The position numbers and the translations under genes are program-made. Positions 1 through 9,623 of a stretch of 64,000 nt of DNA are shown one piece after another (position 1 is the stretch's first letter; each line of letters starts with the position of its first letter). Below the pieces are notes generated by a model. That model saw nothing but the letters and a program-made list of their open reading frames with translations. It had not been told where the DNA came from and did not search any database. Source of the DNA: Crotalaria pallida (taxonomy: Eukaryota; Streptophyta; Magnoliopsida; Fabales; Fabaceae); NCBI GenBank assembly GCA_037953625.1, contig CM075652.1, positions 71,391,501-71,455,500 of the forward strand, read 5' to 3'.

Positions 1-514
1 AACAGTGTGTCAGAGTGCCAGCAATAGTACAAAGCATGCAAAACAAGAGACCATATCCGCAACTATGCCCAAAAATGAATCATAAGCAATGCACAAAAGA
101 AACTATCCTGAGCCTCACTCAAGAGAACATATACAGCACATATACATCAAATAATACGGAGGCTTAGGTCAAATCAAAAGTATCTAATCCCATCCCTGCT
201 CTCCCTGTGAGGGAGAGTACTCCTGCTCGGCCTGGTCATGTGTAAACTCTGCCTCGGTACCTGTGGAAATAGTAAGGAGTGAGTATTACACATAAAATGG
301 GGAAACAGTTTCCAATTAAAACATAATGCTATACTAAGCCAAACACATTTAACAATTCGATAACAATATAATAAAACTCTGCATAACACAATTCATGGTC
401 AACATATCCATAGGTTTTACAATTCAATTATTTCCCCTTTGTTCTTACTCATCACTTTTATCAAGTCTTTTAGTCTATGCTTTTCCAATATAATCACATC
501 TCTTTTCATTTTTT

Positions 515-878
515 CCCTGGTCACGACCTACTGCGTCCGTACTCATGCGCGGTCACGTCTTACTACGTCCAGGTATGTTTCCATTATCCCCTGGTCACGA
601 CCTACAACGTTCGCACCCCTGCGCGATCACGTCTTACTGCGTCCGGGTGTGTTACTTTCATCTTATTCCCCTGGTCACGACCTACTGCGTCCGCACTCAT
701 GTGCAGTCACGTCTTACTGCGTCCAGGTACATTTTTACTCTCCCCCGGTCACGACCTACAGCGTCCGCACCCATGCGCGGTCACGTCTTACTGCGTCCGG
801 GTGTATTTACATTCCTTTCCCTGGTCACGACCTACAGCGTTTGCACTCATGTGCGATCACGTCTTACTGCGTCCAGGA
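515..878. repeat. Tandem repeat in E1 LTR, 5 units of 74-80 bp
   Basis: Units start near 515, 589, 669, 743 and 819. Each unit has two related halves, GGTCACGACCTACTGCGTCC and GGTCACGTCTTACTGCGTCC, so the basic motif occurs about ten times. The second copy is at 7578-7941. The array lies inside the putative LTR intron. Confidence 0.92.
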
Positions 879-1877
879 ACATTCTCATATTCATTTTCTA
901 TAATAACATCTCCTCTTATTCATATCAACCATTTCATTACTCCTTTCAACCACTTACACTTTATGACAAGTAAATTACTCAACTCAATCACCACAGTTCA
1001 CATTTACATTATCAACTCATCACAATCATATCTTATCGTTTAATTAGCACCAATCAACATATTATTAAATTCATCACCATTACTTCTCATAATTTATTTA
1101 GCACAATTCAACATTTTATCATTATCATCATTATCATTGATTCATAAATACTATTTATCAACTACCCTTCCTATATGATTTCCATTCTTTGCCTTGGTTT
1201 CTAATCATACCATAGCTCACTCATTCAACAAAATAAGCACTTAAATTATAAACATCACCAAGTCACAAGTTTATCTACCAAATATTAAAATGAAACATAT
1301 CATCATCTAATTATTTTCCCTAAGTCATAAACTCTACTTATTGACTACCCTATGGTATAACCACCTAGACTAACACATAACTCTTAGTACCCATTATATA
1401 CATATTGTAAACTAAACCCCAGAGTAAGGTAATACTCACTATAACCCACTCCTTACCTCAAGCTCTTTGAATTAGAGGGAGAATTTGTGCTTGGAGCACA
1501 CTTGAGAAGATGCCACAACTCAATAGAGAGGGAGGAACCTAAAATCCATAAAATAAAGAGACAAACATTAAGCTTTTACCCACAATATTGAGGGAAATTC
1601 GTGACCCCCCCTTCATGGTTTCTCTATGTTGATGCCTAAAGCTCCATGAGAGGAAGAGAGAGAGAGAAATTCGAATTCTTAAGGAGAGAAAGAGAAGAAC
1701 AACATCAACAACCACTTACTTGGAGCAACAAGGAAGGACTTGTGGATGGACTTGGAGTGATCCTCTTGAGGATTGATTAATGAAAATGGAAGGTTTGGTG
1801 CCCTAAGAGAGAGAGGGATTCGAATATGGCAAGAAAGAGAAGAGAGAACGCTATTAATTTTTTCTTCACAGACCCAC

Positions 1878-1955
1878 TTTAATCGATTAATAATCGATTA
1901 TGAAGATTCCAACATTCTGGACTTAATCGATTAAGCTGCAGCTTAATCGATTAAG
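1878..1955. repeat. TAATCGATTA palindrome cluster, E1 3' LTR
   Basis: Four copies of TAATCGATTA lie in about 78 bp. The last two, each inside the 14-bp palindrome CTTAATCGATTAAG, flank CTGCAG, so 1922-1955 is a perfect 34-bp palindrome. The cluster lies 287-364 bp from the LTR 5' end. Confidence 0.95.
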
Positions 1956-2242
1956 TTGCAGAGTTTTCAGCACCCCGACTTTGAATGGCCATAACTTCTT
2001 CGTTACCCGTTGGATCTTCCTCAAATTTTAAGGCAAGCTTCCTTGCATATCCTACTTCACATCCAACGGTGGAATTTATGTTTTGAGATACCAATCTTAT
2101 TATTTTAATTTCCTAAGTTCCTATGTTTTAAACCTAAGATTGCATGCTAATTTGGCTAAGTTTCTCACTCTTGCTCTCACTTCTTCTACCCTAAGACCAT
2201 CATAACATAAATTACAATATAAGTAAAGTTTGGGATGTTACA

Positions 2243-2256
2243 ATCCTCTTCCACTT
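2243..2256 (-). other. E1 polypurine tract
   Basis: On the minus strand AAGTGGAAGAGGAT directly precedes the LTR start TGTAACATCCC. This is the expected plus-strand primer site. A hairpin (2262-2279) separates it from the pol stop codon. Confidence 0.85.
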
Positions 2257-2261
2257 ACCCT

Positions 2262-2279
2262 AATTTCGTCCTCGAAATT
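2262..2279 (-). other. Pre-PPT hairpin AATTTCG-AGGA-CGAAATT (E1)
   Basis: A perfect 7-bp inverted repeat with a 4-nt loop lies at the pol stop codon, just upstream of the PPT. The same structure occurs in E3 (34966-34983) and, with a 9-bp stem, in the non-coding element E5 (63229-63250). Confidence 0.85.
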
Positions 2280-5200
2280 CAGTTGTCATTGAACAAGTGT
2301 GGATGAGATTGTATGATCTTGCTTTCCAACTCCCAAGTAGCCTCCTCCACATTGTTCCTGCTCCATATGACTTTCACCAAACTAATCTCCTTGTCTCTTA
2401 GCTGTCTCACTTGCCTGTCTTCAATCCTCACTGGTAACATCTCAAAAGTCAAATTCTCCTTCAAAGGCAAATCGTCCAGTGTGACCACATGAGTAGGGTC
2501 ATGAATATACTTCCATAGTTGGGAAACATGGAATACATCATGAAGCCTAGCTAAGTGAGGGGGCATAGCAATCCTGTAAGCTACAGGACCAACCTTCTCC
2601 AGAATCTCATAAGGTCCAACAAACCGAGAAGTTAGCTTCTTGGACCTAATTGCTCTTCCAACACCTGTGATCGGGGACACTCTCAGAAACACATGATCCC
2701 CAACATCATATTCCAAGGGTCTCCTTCGCCGGACGGCATAATTCTTCTGGCGATCCTGGGAAGTTTTCATCTTGTTCTTGATCATGGTGATCCTCTCCGT
2801 TGTTTCCTTCACAATATCAGGACCTGTCAACAAATTCTCTCCTATTTGAAACCAACACAGAGGCGTCCTACACTTCCTGCCATAGAGAGCCTCAAATGGT
2901 GCCATGCCAATACTGGAGTGAAAACTGTTATTATAAGTAAACTCCATCAACGGCAGTAACTGCTCCCAACTACCAGTCTGCTCCAGAACACATGCTCTCA
3001 ACAAGTCCTCCAGTGTCTGGATAGTACGCTCAGATTGTCCGTCTGTCTGCGGATGGTAAGCCGTACTAAATTTCAGCTTAGTACCCAATGCCACCTGAAG
3101 ACCCTGCCAAAATCTAGACAGAAATCTCGGATCACGATCGGATACAATACTGGTAGGAACACCATGCAACTTGACTATGTCCCTGATATACAACTGAGTC
3201 AACTTCTCCAGAGTGTACTTTTTGTGAATCGGAATGAAATGAGCACACTTTGTGAGACGGTCCACAACTACCCAAACTGCATCACATCCTGCAGCCGACC
3301 TAGGTAGACCCGTCACAAAATCCATAGCTATGCTATCCCACTTCCACTCCAGAATCTCAAGTGATCGCAACGGACCACCCAGCTTTTGATGCTCAATCTT
3401 AACTTTTTGGCAGGTAATGCAATGAGATACATGATCTGCTACATCGGTTTTCAACTTTGGCCACCAATAAATCTTTTTCAGATCTTGGTACATTTTTGTT
3501 GCACCAGGATGGAAATTCATTTTGGTCCGATGCGCCTCCCATAGGATATCCCTTCTGATCTCGAAGTCCATGGGAACACATATCCGACCCCTAAATCGGA
3601 TAATGCCATCTGAACTCTTTACAAAATCAGGCTCTTCATTTCCCGATGCCCCTTCCAACAACTTCTGTAGTTCTGCATCATCAGCTTGTCTTTCTCTAAT
3701 AAGACCCATCAAGTCATTAGTAACCTGCAACATTTCTAGAACAATGCTCTGCTCTTTCACTTGCATGTTCAAATTGAGGTCACTGAACTCTTGGATTAAC
3801 TGCATCTCCTTCACCATCAAATTGCTGACATGCAAAGTCTTGAGACTTAATGCATCAGCCACTACATTTGCTTTGCCTGGATGATACTGGAGATTGAAAT
3901 CATAGTCCTTCAGAAACTCCATCCACCTCCTCTGTCTCATATTCAACTCCTTTTGATCGAAGAGATAGCGAAGGCTTTTATGATCGCTAAAGACTTCAAA
4001 CTTTGAGCCATATAGATAATGCCTCCAGATTTTTAAAGCAAAAACTACTGCCGCCAATTCAAGATCACGAGTGGGGTAGTTCTGCTCATGTTGCCTCAAT
4101 TGTCTGGATGCATAGGCTATGACTTGTCCTTGCTGCATCAGCACACAACCCAACCCTTGTTTTGAAGCATCACAGTACACTACAAAGGATTGAGTCGGAT
4201 CCGGCAAAATCAACACCGGGGAACTCGTCAATCGCCTCTTCAACTCTTGGAAGCTATCTTCACATTCTGGGGTCCATTCAAACGGAACACCTTTCCGCGT
4301 AAGAGTGGTCAAAGGAAGGGCTAGTTTAGAGAACCCCTCAATGAACCTCCTATAATACCCAGCCATACCAAGGAAACTTCTGATCTCAGTGATGGACTTG
4401 GGTCTCTCCCACTTAAGCACCGCTTCCACCTTAGAAGGGTCAACAACAACACCCTTTTCAGAAATTACATGCCCCAGAAAATGCACTTCATTCAACCAGA
4501 AACTACATTTAGAAAACTTGGCATAAAGATGCTTGTCTTTGAGAACTTGGAGCACCGTTCTCAAATGCTCTTCATGCTCCTTCTGGCTCTTGGAATAGAT
4601 AAGAATGTCATCAATGAACACGATGACAAATGAGTCTAAGTACGGCCTGAAGATCCTGTTCATGTAGTCCATGAAGATGGCAGGTGCATTCGTGAGACCG
4701 AAAGGCATCACCACATATTCAAAATGCCCATACCGAGATCTAAAAGCAGTTTTTGGAATGTCCTCCTCTCGGATACGGATTTGATGATATCCAAATCGGA
4801 GGTCAATTTTTGAGAAAACTGCGGCTCCCCTAAGCTGATCCAACAAATCATCAATGCGTGGGAGCGGATATTTATTCTTCACCGTCACCGCATTCAACTG
4901 ACGGTAATCAGTGCACATGCGAACACTTCCATCCTTCTTTTTAACAAAGAGGATAGGAGCTCCCCACGGGGAAACACTCGGTCTTATGAAACCCTTTGCC
5001 AACAGCTCCTCCAACTGCCTCTTCAACTCCTCCAACTCTGGAGGGGCCATTCTGTAAGGCGCTTTAGATACCGGGCCGGCACCAGGCATAAGATCAATGC
5101 CAAATTCCACTTCTCTGGCTGGAGGTAATCCGGGAATGTCAGCTGGAAAAACATCCGGAAACTCACAAACCACTGGGAGCCTACCGATATCTGATGCTTC

Positions 5201-5698
5201 TTCATCATCTAATGTCGACACCGAAACTTGACAGAAAATTACTGACTTCTGGCTACAATCAAGAAGGACACGGTTCTGGGACATCCAGTCCATGCCTAGA
5301 ATGATATCCAGCTTGGTTAAGGGCAAACATATCAGATTTACTTTGAATTCCCGCTCTAATACTCGAAGAGGGCAATCTAAGCACATCAAAGATGTAACCA
5401 CAGCTGAATTTGTAGGGGTAGACACAGACAATTTAAACGGCATCTCAATAGCAGATAACTTTAATATTTTCATGCAATTGATAGAAATGAATGAGTGTGT
5501 AGCTCCACAATCAAAGAGAATGCCACATGCAACATCATTTATATGGTCAATACCTCGAATCAGCTCATCTGCCTCTGTAACTTCCTCGCCGTCCAGAGTA
5601 TACACCTTGCCCTTCTGAGTTACCCGATTGTCACCAGCTTTCTGTACCTTGGCCACATTCACCTCTTTCTTCACTGCATTTCTGGGACAATTCATCAT
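2279..5698 (-). CDS. pol: E1 pol: protease, RT, RNase H, integrase, chromodomain
   Basis: This 1139-residue frame carries out reverse transcription and integration of E1. The protease has FDCGATHSF near residue 62-70 (DCG where DSG or DTG is usual). RT has YVVMPFGLTNAP near 328 and FIDD at 361-364. RNase H acidic residues are near D510, E547, D572 and D615. Integrase has the zinc residues H723, H730, C760 and C763 and the DDE residues D793, D854 and E890. A chromodomain-like C-terminus has ATWELE. The frame is open upstream to 5746 and is in phase with gag; only the TAG at 5747-5749 separates them, so the first Met here is probably not a real start. RT motif A reads KIDLRFGYHQ, with Phe where Ser is usual. 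No frameshift is present. Confidence 0.93.
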   Translation of the reverse strand: MMNCPRNAVKKEVNVAKVQKAGDNRVTQKGKVYTLDGEEVTEADELIRGIDHINDVACGILFDCGATHSFISINCMKILKLSAIEMPFKLSVSTPTNSAVVTSLMCLDCPLRVLEREFKVNLICLPLTKLDIILGMDWMSQNRVLLDCSQKSVIFCQVSVSTLDDEEASDIGRLPVVCEFPDVFPADIPGLPPAREVEFGIDLMPGAGPVSKAPYRMAPPELEELKRQLEELLAKGFIRPSVSPWGAPILFVKKKDGSVRMCTDYRQLNAVTVKNKYPLPRIDDLLDQLRGAAVFSKIDLRFGYHQIRIREEDIPKTAFRSRYGHFEYVVMPFGLTNAPAIFMDYMNRIFRPYLDSFVIVFIDDILIYSKSQKEHEEHLRTVLQVLKDKHLYAKFSKCSFWLNEVHFLGHVISEKGVVVDPSKVEAVLKWERPKSITEIRSFLGMAGYYRRFIEGFSKLALPLTTLTRKGVPFEWTPECEDSFQELKRRLTSSPVLILPDPTQSFVVYCDASKQGLGCVLMQQGQVIAYASRQLRQHEQNYPTRDLELAAVVFALKIWRHYLYGSKFEVFSDHKSLRYLFDQKELNMRQRRWMEFLKDYDFNLQYHPGKANVVADALSLKTLHVSNLMVKEMQLIQEFSDLNLNMQVKEQSIVLEMLQVTNDLMGLIRERQADDAELQKLLEGASGNEEPDFVKSSDGIIRFRGRICVPMDFEIRRDILWEAHRTKMNFHPGATKMYQDLKKIYWWPKLKTDVADHVSHCITCQKVKIEHQKLGGPLRSLEILEWKWDSIAMDFVTGLPRSAAGCDAVWVVVDRLTKCAHFIPIHKKYTLEKLTQLYIRDIVKLHGVPTSIVSDRDPRFLSRFWQGLQVALGTKLKFSTAYHPQTDGQSERTIQTLEDLLRACVLEQTGSWEQLLPLMEFTYNNSFHSSIGMAPFEALYGRKCRTPLCWFQIGENLLTGPDIVKETTERITMIKNKMKTSQDRQKNYAVRRRRPLEYDVGDHVFLRVSPITGVGRAIRSKKLTSRFVGPYEILEKVGPVAYRIAMPPHLARLHDVFHVSQLWKYIHDPTHVVTLDDLPLKENLTFEMLPVRIEDRQVRQLRDKEISLVKVIWSRNNVEEATWELESKIIQSHPHLFNDN

Positions 5699-5746
5699 GA
5701 TGTGACCCGGCTGACCGCACTTGTAACAAACTATCCCACCCTTGCT

Positions 5747-6643
5747 CTAGTCCAACCTCCAACAATCTCCCCTATGCTGCTTACCACAATGTGGACAAGT
5801 CGGAATAGGACCGTAGGTACTCACTGCTGGGCCTGTTCTAGGCTGGGAGTAAGGACCTGGTCGCTGCACCGAAATCTTGCCCCTAATAGGACCTTCAGTC
5901 TTCTGCACATTTCTGTTTCTTTTCTCAGCTGCCCGCTGTTTCCTACTCTTTTCATAAGTACTAGTCATGTTGATCAATTGAGACAGGTTGGCGATGTTCT
6001 GATACTCAAAAGCCATCTTGATTTCAGAACGAAGTCCGGTCTCAAACTTGATGCACTTGGTCCTTTCATCAGCATCTCTGTAACTCCCTGCATATCGGAT
6101 CAAGTCCTCAAACCTAGCAGCATACTCCCCGACGCTCATGCTCCCTTGAACGAGCTGCAGAAAGGCTATCTCCTTCTCTCTACGAACATCCTCAGGGAAG
6201 TATTTTCTGAAGAAACGGTCCTTGAACAAACCCCAAGTGATCGCCTGGTTGCTCGCCTCCAAACTCCTCCGCATTTGTTGCCACCAGTGTTCTGCTTCAC
6301 TAGTCAACATGTATTGTGCTAGCAGAACCTTTTGTTCCTCCGGTGGTGCCGTGGTACTCAAGATCTTTTCGATCTCTTGCAACCAAAGTTGTGCCCCATC
6401 GAGATTGAACCCTCCTTCAAACTTCATCGGATCATTCTTTCTGAACCGTGCCAACCAATCGATAGCAACTGGAGCTGGTGGCTGAGGATTCATTGCTGCT
6501 GCTGTGGCTGTTGCTGCTGCTGCAGCTGCTGCTGCTGCTGCTGCAGCTGCTGCTGCTATGTTATTCCCCTGGTTCTGTTGCAACTGCACCAGTTGTTCCA
6601 AAATAGCGCGGATCCCATCATTGTTAACCCGCCTACCAGCCAT
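5747..6643 (-). CDS. gag: E1 gag: capsid/nucleocapsid protein
   Basis: This 298-residue Gag would form the virus-like particle. It has an alanine tract near residues 31-50 coded by GCN triplets (visible as GCT/GCA runs at 6488-6560), a retrotransposon-gag core with WLQEIEKIL and EAEHWWQQM, and a first zinc knuckle CPHCGKQHRGDC at the C-terminus. The frame ends in TAG at 5747-5749. A second knuckle, CYKCGQPGHIMMNC, follows in the same frame, so the stop falls between the two knuckles. The neighbouring codons suggest CAG (Gln) changed to TAG. The simplest reading is a nonsense mutation; readthrough cannot be excluded. Confidence 0.9.
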   Translation of the reverse strand: MAGRRVNNDGIRAILEQLVQLQQNQGNNIAAAAAAAAAAAAAAATATAAAMNPQPPAPVAIDWLARFRKNDPMKFEGGFNLDGAQLWLQEIEKILSTTAPPEEQKVLLAQYMLTSEAEHWWQQMRRSLEASNQAITWGLFKDRFFRKYFPEDVRREKEIAFLQLVQGSMSVGEYAARFEDLIRYAGSYRDADERTKCIKFETGLRSEIKMAFEYQNIANLSQLINMTSTYEKSRKQRAAEKRNRNVQKTEGPIRGKISVQRPGPYSQPRTGPAVSTYGPIPTCPHCGKQHRGDCWRLD

Positions 6644-6804
6644 TCTGTTTAATCATGCATAAGGCCGACAGTTAATGCTTAATAGCATGATTAGCAGTAT
6701 AAACATCCTATCAATATATTCTAGACTCTAAACTATAATTATCGATTACTCGCTTGGTGAGTAATCACTGGAGTAGCTCATAACTCCAATGGCCGAGGGA
6801 AACT

Positions 6805-6816
6805 GCTCTGATACCA
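6805..6816 (-). other. E1 primer binding site, tRNA-iMet type
   Basis: On the minus strand TGGTATCAGAGC follows the LTR end by four bases. This is the usual initiator-Met primer complement of plant LTR retrotransposons. Confidence 0.93.
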
Positions 6817-7260
6817 TAAATGTAACACCCTATAATTATTTACCCTTAATTCCCCTTATATCAAAAATACGGACTTAAAAATTCATTTTTATTACATTAA
6901 AATCAACCGTCAAACGGACGGAGTTTTGTTTGTTTTTCGGACTTTTCTAAATCTTCAACCTGATAAACACAATTATTTAGTATCAACAGTAACCAGCAGG
7001 ACTCAAATATAGAAATAAGTGCATCACATAGTTGCCCCATGGGCTCAAGTGTAAAACATCAACAACAGTGTGTCAGAGTGCCAGCAATAGTACAAAGCAT
7101 GCAAAACAAGAGACCATATCCGCAACTATGCCCAAAAATGAATCATAAGCAATGCACAAAAGAAACTATCCTGAGCCTCACTCAAAAGAACATATACAGC
7201 ACATATACATCAAATAATACGGAGGCTTAGGTCAAATCAAAAGTATCTAATCCCAACCCT

Positions 7261-7279
7261 GCTCTCCCTGTGAGGGAGA
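7261..7279. other. Conserved LTR hairpin CTCTCCCT-GTG-AGGGAGAG
   Basis: An 8-bp perfect stem with a 3-nt loop lies in the last exon-like part of the E1 LTR. It also occurs at 198-216 (other E1 LTR), 32845-32863 and about 39779-39798 (E3 LTRs, loop GTG or ATG, 9-bp stem). E1 and E3 are otherwise well diverged in their LTRs. Confidence 0.8.
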
Positions 7280-7323
7280 GTACTCTTGCTCGGCCTGGTC
7301 ATGTGAAAACTCTGCCTCGGTAC

Positions 7324-8522
7324 CTGTGGAAATAGTAAGGAGTGAGTATTACACATAAAATGGGGAAACAGTTTCCAATTAAAACATAATGCTATACTAA
7401 GCCAAACACATTTAACAATTCGATAACAATATAATAAAACTCTGCATAACACAATTCATGGTCAACATATCCATAGGTTTTACAATTCAATTATTTCCCC
7501 TTTGTTCTTACTCATCACTTTTATCAAGTCTTTTAGTCTATGCTTTTCCAATATAATCACATCTCTTTTCATTTTGTCCCTGGTCACGACCTACTGCGTC
7601 CGTACTCATGCACGGTCACGTCTTACTACGTCCAGGTATGTTTCCATTATCCCCTGGTCACGACCTACAACGTTCGCACCCCTGCGCGATCACGTCTTAC
7701 TGCGTCCGGGTGTGTTACTTTCATCTTATTCCCCTGGTCACGACCTACTGCGTCCGCACTCATGTGCAGTCACGTCTTACTGCGTCCAGGTACATTTTTA
7801 CTCTCCCCCGGTCACGACCTACAGCGTCCGCACCCATGCGCGGTCACGTCTTACTGCGTCCGGGTGTATTTACATTCCTTTCCCTGGTCACGACCTACAG
7901 CGTTCGCACTCATGTGCGATCACGTCTTACTGCGTCCAGGAACATTCTCATATTCATTTTCTATAATAACATCTCCTCTTATTCATATCAACCATTTCAT
8001 TACTCCTTTCAACCACTTACACTTTATGACAAGTACATTACTCAACTCAATCACCACAGTTCACATTTACATTATCAACTCATCACAATCATATCTTATC
8101 GTTTAATTAGCACCAATCAACATATTATTAAATTCATCACCATTACTTCTCATAATTTATTTAGCACAATTCAACATTTTATCATTATCATCATCATTAT
8201 CATTGATTCATAAATACTATTTATCAACTACCCTTCCTATATGATTTCCATTCTTTGCCTTGGTTTCTAATCATACCATAGCTCACTCATTCAACAAAAT
8301 AAGCACTTAAATTATAAACATCACCAGGTCACAAGTTTATCTACCAAATATTAAAATGAAACATATCATCATCTAATTATTTTCCCTAAGTCATAAACTC
8401 TACTTATTGACTACCCTATGGTATAACCACCTAGACTAACACATAACTCTTAGTACCCATTATATACATATTGTAAACTAAACCCCAGAGTAAGGTAATA
8501 CTCACTATAACCCACTCCTTAC
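7324..8522 (-). other. Putative intron inside E1 LTR
   Basis: The minus strand reads GAG|GTAAGG at the donor and a pyrimidine-rich TTACTATTTCCACAG| at the acceptor, 1199 nt apart. Equivalent pairs occur in E3, E5, S1 and S2. The exon after the acceptor has a short acidic frame ending YSPSQGEQGWD and stop. E3 has the related frame ending NSPSQGE. No transcript evidence is available. Confidence 0.5.
7578..7941. repeat. Tandem repeat in E1 5' LTR
   Basis: This is the second copy of the array at 515-878, with the same five units and only a few base differences. Confidence 0.92.
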
Positions 8523-8941
8523 CTCAAGCTCTTTGAATTAGAGGGAGAATTTGTGCTTGGAGCACACTTGAGAAGATGCCACAACTCAATAGAGAGGGAG
8601 GAACCTAAAATCCATAAAATAAAGAGACAAACATTAAGCTTTTACCCACAATATTGAGGGAAATTCGTGACCCCCCCTTCATGGTTTCTCTATGTTGATG
8701 CCTAAAGCTCCATGAGAGGAAGAGAGAGAGAAATTCGAATTCTTAAGGAGAGAAAGAGAAGAACAACATCAACAACCACTTACTTGGATCAACAAGGAAG
8801 GACTTGTGGATGGACTTGGAGTGATCTTCTTGAGGATTGATTAATGAAAATGGAAGGTTTGGTGCCCTAAGAGAGAGAGGGATTCGAATATGGCAAGAAA
8901 GAGAAGAGAGAACGCTTTTAATTTTTTCTTCACAGACGCAC

Positions 8942-9019
8942 TTTAATCGATTAATAATCGATTATGAAGATTCCAACATTCTGGACTTAATCGATTAAGC
9001 TGCAGCTTAATCGATTAAG
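8942..9019. repeat. TAATCGATTA palindrome cluster, E1 5' LTR
   Basis: Four copies occur, as in the other LTR. The 34-bp perfect palindrome is at 8986-9019. Both LTRs keep it intact. Confidence 0.95.
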
Positions 9020-9306
9020 TTGTAGAGTTTTCAGCACCCCGACTTTGAATGGCCATAACTTCTTCGTTACCCGTTGGATCTTCCTCAAATTTTAAGGCAA
9101 GCTTCCTTGCATATCGTACTTCACATCCAACGGTGGAATTTATGTTTTGAGCTACCAATCTTATTATTTTAATTTCCTAAGTTCCTATGTTTTAAACATA
9201 AGATTGCATGCTAATTTGGCTAAGTTTCTCACTCTTGCTCTCACTTCTTCTACCCTAAGACCATCATAACATAAATTACAATATAAGTAAAGTTTGGGAT
9301 GTTACA

Positions 9307-9623
9307 AGAGTAATTGATTACTTGCTCAAGATAATCGATTAACTTTGTTGCACCATAGAAAAATCAGAGAGGTTGTAATCGATTAAATGAATCTTGTTAA
9401 TCAGTTACTTTTTTATGAGAGTAATCGATTACCTGACTCAAGTAATCGATTATAATTGTTGAATCATATATTTTTCAGAGGCTTAGTAATCGATTACAAG
9501 CTCTGTAGTAATCGATTACATGATGTTGCATCATATGCATATTAGAGGCTCAGTAATCGATTAATTGTTAAGTGTAATCGATTAAATGAGTTGCATTATA
9601 CATTGAACAGGAGTGGTGTAATC
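9307..9623 (+). repeat. E7 copia LTR, 5' segment with TAATCGATTA array
   Basis: This is the part of the E7 LTR between the E1 and E2 insertions. It holds about ten TAATCGATTA copies or close variants (GTAATCGATTAC at 9422, 9487 and 9510; GTAATTGATTAC at 9310). It continues after E2 at 20348. E7 belongs to the same LTR family as E4, in the opposite orientation. Confidence 0.85.

Larger units (their letters stand above)
1..2242 (-). repeat. E1 3' LTR, truncated by window edge
   Basis: Base 1 matches base 7064 of the other LTR (offset 7063), so about 243 bp of this LTR lie outside. On the minus strand the LTR starts TGTAACATCCC at 2242. It holds the palindrome cluster (1878-1955), a splice-donor-like GAGGTAAGG, and a tandem repeat (515-878). 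The plus-strand ORFs over the tandem repeat are open only because the repeat lacks stops. Confidence 0.95.
1..9306 (-). mobile_element. E1: Tekay-type Ty3/gypsy retrotransposon, nearly intact
   Basis: The element is read on the minus strand. It has two LTRs (1-2242, cut by the window edge, and 6821-9306), a tRNA-iMet-type PBS, a gag-pol frame of 1455 codons broken by one TAG, and a PPT. Order in the polyprotein is gag, aspartic protease, RT, RNase H, integrase, chromodomain, which is the chromovirus order; wording of the C-terminus fits the Tekay/Del clade. The LTRs look about 99% alike by eye, so insertion was recent. It inserted into the LTR of E7: the five bases after 9306 are AGAGT, but the other copy of the target duplication is outside the window. 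Confidence 0.93.
6821..9306 (-). repeat. E1 5' LTR (2486 bp)
   Basis: Boundaries are TGTAAC...GTTACA. From the minus-strand 5' end it holds the palindrome cluster (8942-9019), a CT-rich leader, a donor-like site at 8523/8522, a tandem array (7578-7941), an acceptor-like site at 7324/7323 and a terminal segment ending at the PBS. Confidence 0.95.

Noticed and set aside
439..1043. Three long overlapping plus-strand ORFs over the E1 LTR (also 7502-8213)
   Set aside because: All three frames are open because the tandem repeat lacks stops; they run against the element's orientation and resemble no protein.
2693..5618. Plus-strand ORFs opposite E1 pol, and similar ORFs opposite E3 and E2 coding regions
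   Set aside because: They are antisense readings of the pol and gag genes.
5747..5749. E1 TAG as a programmed readthrough signal
   Set aside because: E3 has its stop at a different codon in this segment and no readthrough context was seen; a point mutation is simpler.
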